Below are positions 57,842 to 64,000 of a stretch of 64,000 nucleotides of DNA, piece after piece (within the stretch, counting starts at the first letter, position 1; each line of letters opens with the position of its first letter). Origin of the DNA: Syngnathus acus (lineage: Eukaryota > Chordata > Actinopteri > Syngnathiformes > Syngnathidae); the NCBI RefSeq assembly GCF_901709675.1, contig NC_051093.1:5539053-5603052 (forward strand), given 5' to 3'. The position numbers and the translations under genes are program-made. The notes beneath the pieces were generated by a model. The model ran no database searches. It was not told the origin of the DNA and was given only the letters and a program-made list of their open reading frames with translations.

Positions 57842-59069
57842 TCAGGAGGCGAGCACCTGCGACTGCATCCAGTCCAGACAGGCATTGAGTCTAGAAGACA
57901 AAAAAATCTCAATGCTGTGAATTGTCATTTTTCAGTTTTTTCCAATGACATGTCATAAGACTGACCCCTCGCCGGTCAGACCGCAGCAAGCCTGCACGTG
58001 CCAGTTGTGCGTTGTGATGGCGTCCAACGTGAGGTGCCGCGAGATCTCGGTCACCGTCATGGAGCCTTTCACGTCCTGTTTGTTGGCCAGAACCAGAATT
58101 GCAGCGCTCTGCAAGTCCTGCGAGAAACACAACTGTGCTTAATTGTACAGTCTTCTAATTCGTCTGCATTCGAAAAATTTCCACGCACCTCGTGCGCGAG
58201 CATTCGGTGCAGCTCGTCTTTGGTGAGTATGAGTCGCTCTGCGTCCGTGCTGTCCACCACCAGGATGACAATCTGAAAAGTGCCCGGTCGTCAAAACATA
58301 CAATTAGTTCATAGCCTATTTGCCCGCATACACTGATTAGAATTATCACAAGTTATCAGGCGCAACGCTACGATAAGGCCCAGAAGAAACACTTATGTAA
58401 CCGTCCAGGAGAGGACACGCTATCAACATACCTCAGCGTTGGAGTAGTAGGAGTACCAAGTGCTACGAAGGTTCGTCTGGCCTCCAATGTCCCACACTAA
58501 AAAGTGTGTGTTCTTCATCGTTATCTCCTCCACATTGCTGCCCACCGTTGGCGACGTGTGAACCGCTTCCTTTGTCACACTATAAGTCAGTAACAGTGTT
58601 GTTAAAACAATGTGATGCTTACAGAAGTAAATAAGGTGACATTACTTACAATTGGTAAAGGATGGTTGTCTTGCCTGCGTTGTCCAGACCAACGATAATA
58701 ACTTTGTGCTCTGGAAGAGACATTTTGTGACGTCACATTAGTTTAAAGGCCGCCAAAATTGTGAGGAACACATACATCGAGCAGATATACGATATTTCAT
58801 AAGACTACAATGTAAACAATATGATGACAAATTACATATGACTTTCAAGAATGCATTGATATATTAAATGCCAATTATAAACTATGTTAAATCATCTTTA
58901 ATGTGTCCAACGATCATATTAATTGACATTGCTGGTTAAGTGGTTAGAAAATACATAATTAAATTTAAGATCTTATTCTGTTTTTTGTAGGGGAGAAATT
59001 TAGAATAAACTAATTTTTCTTACCTCTGTTACCAAATACGGTCATCATCTTGGTGAGGAGAAATCCCAT
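57842..59069 (-). CDS. arl5c: ADP-ribosylation factor-like protein 5C, complete
   Basis: Small Arf-like GTPase. ARL5 proteins act at the trans-Golgi, where they help recruit the GARP tether for endosome-to-Golgi traffic (known for ARL5A/B). Exons in transcript order: 59069-59024, 58710-58650, 58579-58432, 58272-58189, 58117-57966 and 57890-57842. Phases fit, giving 179 aa, exactly the family length. Gly2 is a myristoylation site. GLDNAGKT (23-30) is the P-loop, Thr47 in TSPTVGSN is switch 1, WDIGGQ (65-70) is switch 2, and NKQD (125-128) gives guanine specificity. All catalytic residues are intact. The start [14 protein letters not shown] and tail DWMQSQ resemble ARL5C more than ARL5A/B. The neighbour cacnb1, also beside ARL5C in human, supports this. 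ARL5A or ARL5B remains possible. Confidence 0.87.
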
Positions 59070-59089
59070 TTCTAATAACAAGTGTGTAT

Positions 59090-60940
59090 GTAGAAGGAAA
59101 GTAATGAAAAAATCTCCACGAATTAGTCTCCTGGTAGAAGCTGAACTGGACTGACAACTGACAACTCTCGTCCGAATGAGTCTTTATTTCACAATGGGGA
59201 AATGAAACTGGAACGCCCTCGTGGCTTGAATCTCCCACACTTGCTCGTGACGCGTGAACTCTTCCTCCACGATGGTGACAAATGCAAGTAAAATATGATT
59301 ATTCGTGACGTGTATTTCATTTTTATTCAGTCCTGGTGCCTGGGGGGAGGAATTTCAGAACATCGTGTTGTACTTGAAGGCAACACAAGTCTCTGGAATG
59401 GACCCATTGATGACGCAGGCAGGGACGCAAACGACATGTCCAAATAAGGGCATGGTTTTTTTCCTTTCCGTGTTCTTTCCACAACTTGAAGTGAAACAAG
59501 GTGTGTCAGCAATAATACAATACAGATGGAATAATCATGGGGTAAAAGTCGAGTGATTAATAAATTATTACTGTGAAATGTAACCTGGAAAGTTTTTATG
59601 ACATGCGCATTGAAACTTTATCGCTCTACTTTAGGAACCCTTGAGATGCTAAAAGTAATTAAGCGTATATTAATTAGAGTGAATCCTTAGTGGCCTACTG
59701 AGGGCATTTTGGCCGGCTTCACTAAATAAATTATTCAGAAATAATAAAATGAAACAAAAACACAATTTTCTGCTTACATTTTTAATTAAAATACGAATTT
59801 ATCCACAGATTAAAAATGAAAGGCAGAAAAAGCAAAAAAAAAATTAGCTACAATCAGGCACCAATGATACATGTTATGTCATATATTATCTTTTTTTTTT
59901 TTTTAAACAATTGCGATAACGCAACAATAACATTCAATATTCATTTATCCCACTGAAGATGTTTATAGCCTCTCACAACCTCACAAGTGGAGCTTAAAAA
60001 AGATCAGGGGGGCTGAGACACACAAATTGAGTCGTTGTGATTTTAAGCAAGTACTATATCTGAGCATAAATAACACAAAAAGCTAGTTGTGTTGGACCTG
60101 GAGAAAGAGACAACGTGTGGCCTGCAAAGAAGGAGTGTAAGAGTTAAGACGGCAGCGGCGCTGTTGGCGGCATGGCTTGGCGAAACCTTCCGGCACTTTG
60201 GATTGTGGGATTTTCTTTTTGGCAGGATTGCGGGCTCTGGGGTGAAAGGGCGGCACACTGAAAACTACAATGGAAGAGAGATCTGGATCCATAAAAAATA
60301 TCTAACATAGAGCATCTTGTCCACCTGCTTTTAAGGTCCGGGTGATAAGAAGTGGACGTTGAAAAAGGGAAGGTGAGGAGGAACCCTGACACTGCACACT
60401 GGTGGGGGTATATTGGGGTGATATAGACCCTGTTTAAGACTTTGGAGGACAGACGTGATGATGTCCTCACATTCTACAGAAGCTTGACGGAGCTGACAAT
60501 CAAAAGTAGTGTCCTCGTGCTGTCTCGTGACATTCATGCAGTTTTGTGTAAAAGCAAAAGACAGAAATCCCCCACTCATTGCCGTTGGTGCTCTTTCTGT
60601 AACGCCCTAAAATACCACAAGATGGCGCCAAAGCTACAACGAATTGACAGGAAAGTATTTAGTGTTAATGTTCAAACTGTGCATAATAGTTTTATGTACT
60701 GTATACAATTCTATTCCTTTTTTAGTTGAACATTTCAACTTACGGCACTACTTACAAATTAATGCCGGTCACTACGGTGGTACTTTTTTTTTACAGGTGG
60801 TGCTTACTGTAAAAAAAATTGAGAACCACTGGTAGACAATTTTAAGCAATTTGGAGGGGGTTGGATGGGGTGGGGGTGTGCCCTGCAAATAGAGAGGGAT
60901 TACTGTAGTCGTTGGATGTAAACATTTGTCGTCTCCTCCT
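59090..60940. other. Spacer between cacnb1 3' end and arl5c start
   Basis: Holds the cacnb1 3' UTR on the right and the arl5c promoter on the left, both genes being on the minus strand. No further coding sequence was recognised. The polyadenylation site of cacnb1 could not be fixed. A/T homopolymers lie at 59,836-59,846 and 59,891-59,904. Confidence 0.5.
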
Positions 60941-60951
60941 CTTGTGTCCTC

Positions 60952-63666
<2,715 letters not shown>

Positions 63667-64000
63667 CTGCGCCCCCAAACACACGAGAGGAAGCGCTGAG
63701 TCCATGAGAAGCAACACACGGCTCCCGCTTTGTTCCAACTGCTAGGTTAGTACAAGATCATGCAAGGAAAAACCTCGTGTGAACCGGCTCAGATCACACG
63801 TTCAGTTCCATTTAGACACAGCTAAATGGAACGATACGCGGCATTCTCATTCTGTCGCCTCCCGAGCATTAAGGAAGTCCTCATGTTGGTCAGTCTCTTT
63901 TAAAAAAATAAAATAAAATAAGAGGAGGCCCTTGAAGAATGAGATGCCATAAAAATATGGGAACACATTCTCATTAACACAGAAGCCATAGAATAATTAA
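63667..64000. other. cacnb1 intron sequence at the window end
   Basis: Between the most 5' visible cacnb1 exon and the window end I see no further cacnb1 exon. The preceding coding piece (ending in a Ser-rich segment just before [10 protein letters not shown]) must lie beyond 64,000. Confidence 0.7.

Overview
The window is nuclear DNA from a vertebrate, almost certainly a teleost fish. Every protein gene is split by GT-AG introns, many only 60-1000 bp long. Spacers hold CA/GT microsatellites and long A/T homopolymers but no recognisable bacterial or viral genes. The proteins are vertebrate orthologues whose lengths match their human counterparts (355, 212, 1488, 858, 197 and 179 aa, plus one partial gene). 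Species cannot be read from the sequence; a compact percomorph-type genome is my guess.

Layout, left to right: 1-14.9 kb has no gene I can recognise and is the upstream flank of wnt9b. It holds AT-rich, GT/GA-rich and GC-richer patches that may be regulatory. 14.96-18.97 kb is wnt9b (+, 4 exons). 19-25.5 kb is intergenic. 25.76-27.26 kb is gosr2 (+, 6 exons), tail-to-tail with gpatch8 (-, 8 exons, 28.50-44.45 kb), whose last exon alone is 3.8 kb. A 2-3 kb divergent spacer leads to map3k14/NIK (+, 15 coding exons, 47.70-52.68 kb), which is tail-to-tail with bax (-, 6 exons, 53.86-55.23 kb). A 2.6 kb spacer with an odd GC-richer open patch follows, then arl5c (-, 6 exons, 57.84-59.07 kb) and the 3' half of cacnb1 (-, 60.95-63.67 kb, continuing beyond the window).

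The order wnt9b-gosr2, then gpatch8, map3k14 and arl5c-cacnb1 corresponds to blocks of human 17q12-q21. bax is the exception, since human BAX is on 19q13. The genes do not form one pathway. They cover secreted Wnt signalling, Golgi SNARE fusion, RNA processing, non-canonical NF-kB signalling, apoptosis, Golgi small-GTPase function and the voltage-gated calcium channel beta subunit. Exon joins were worked out by hand; reading phase is preserved across all junctions in all six complete genes.

I found no clearly novel system. The most interesting signals are a dual-use splice donor in cacnb1 that creates two alternative C-termini, a GC-AG intron and unusual kinase motifs in map3k14, a fish tandem repeat in gpatch8, an overlapping upstream ATG at wnt9b, and a few unexplained open or GC-rich patches.
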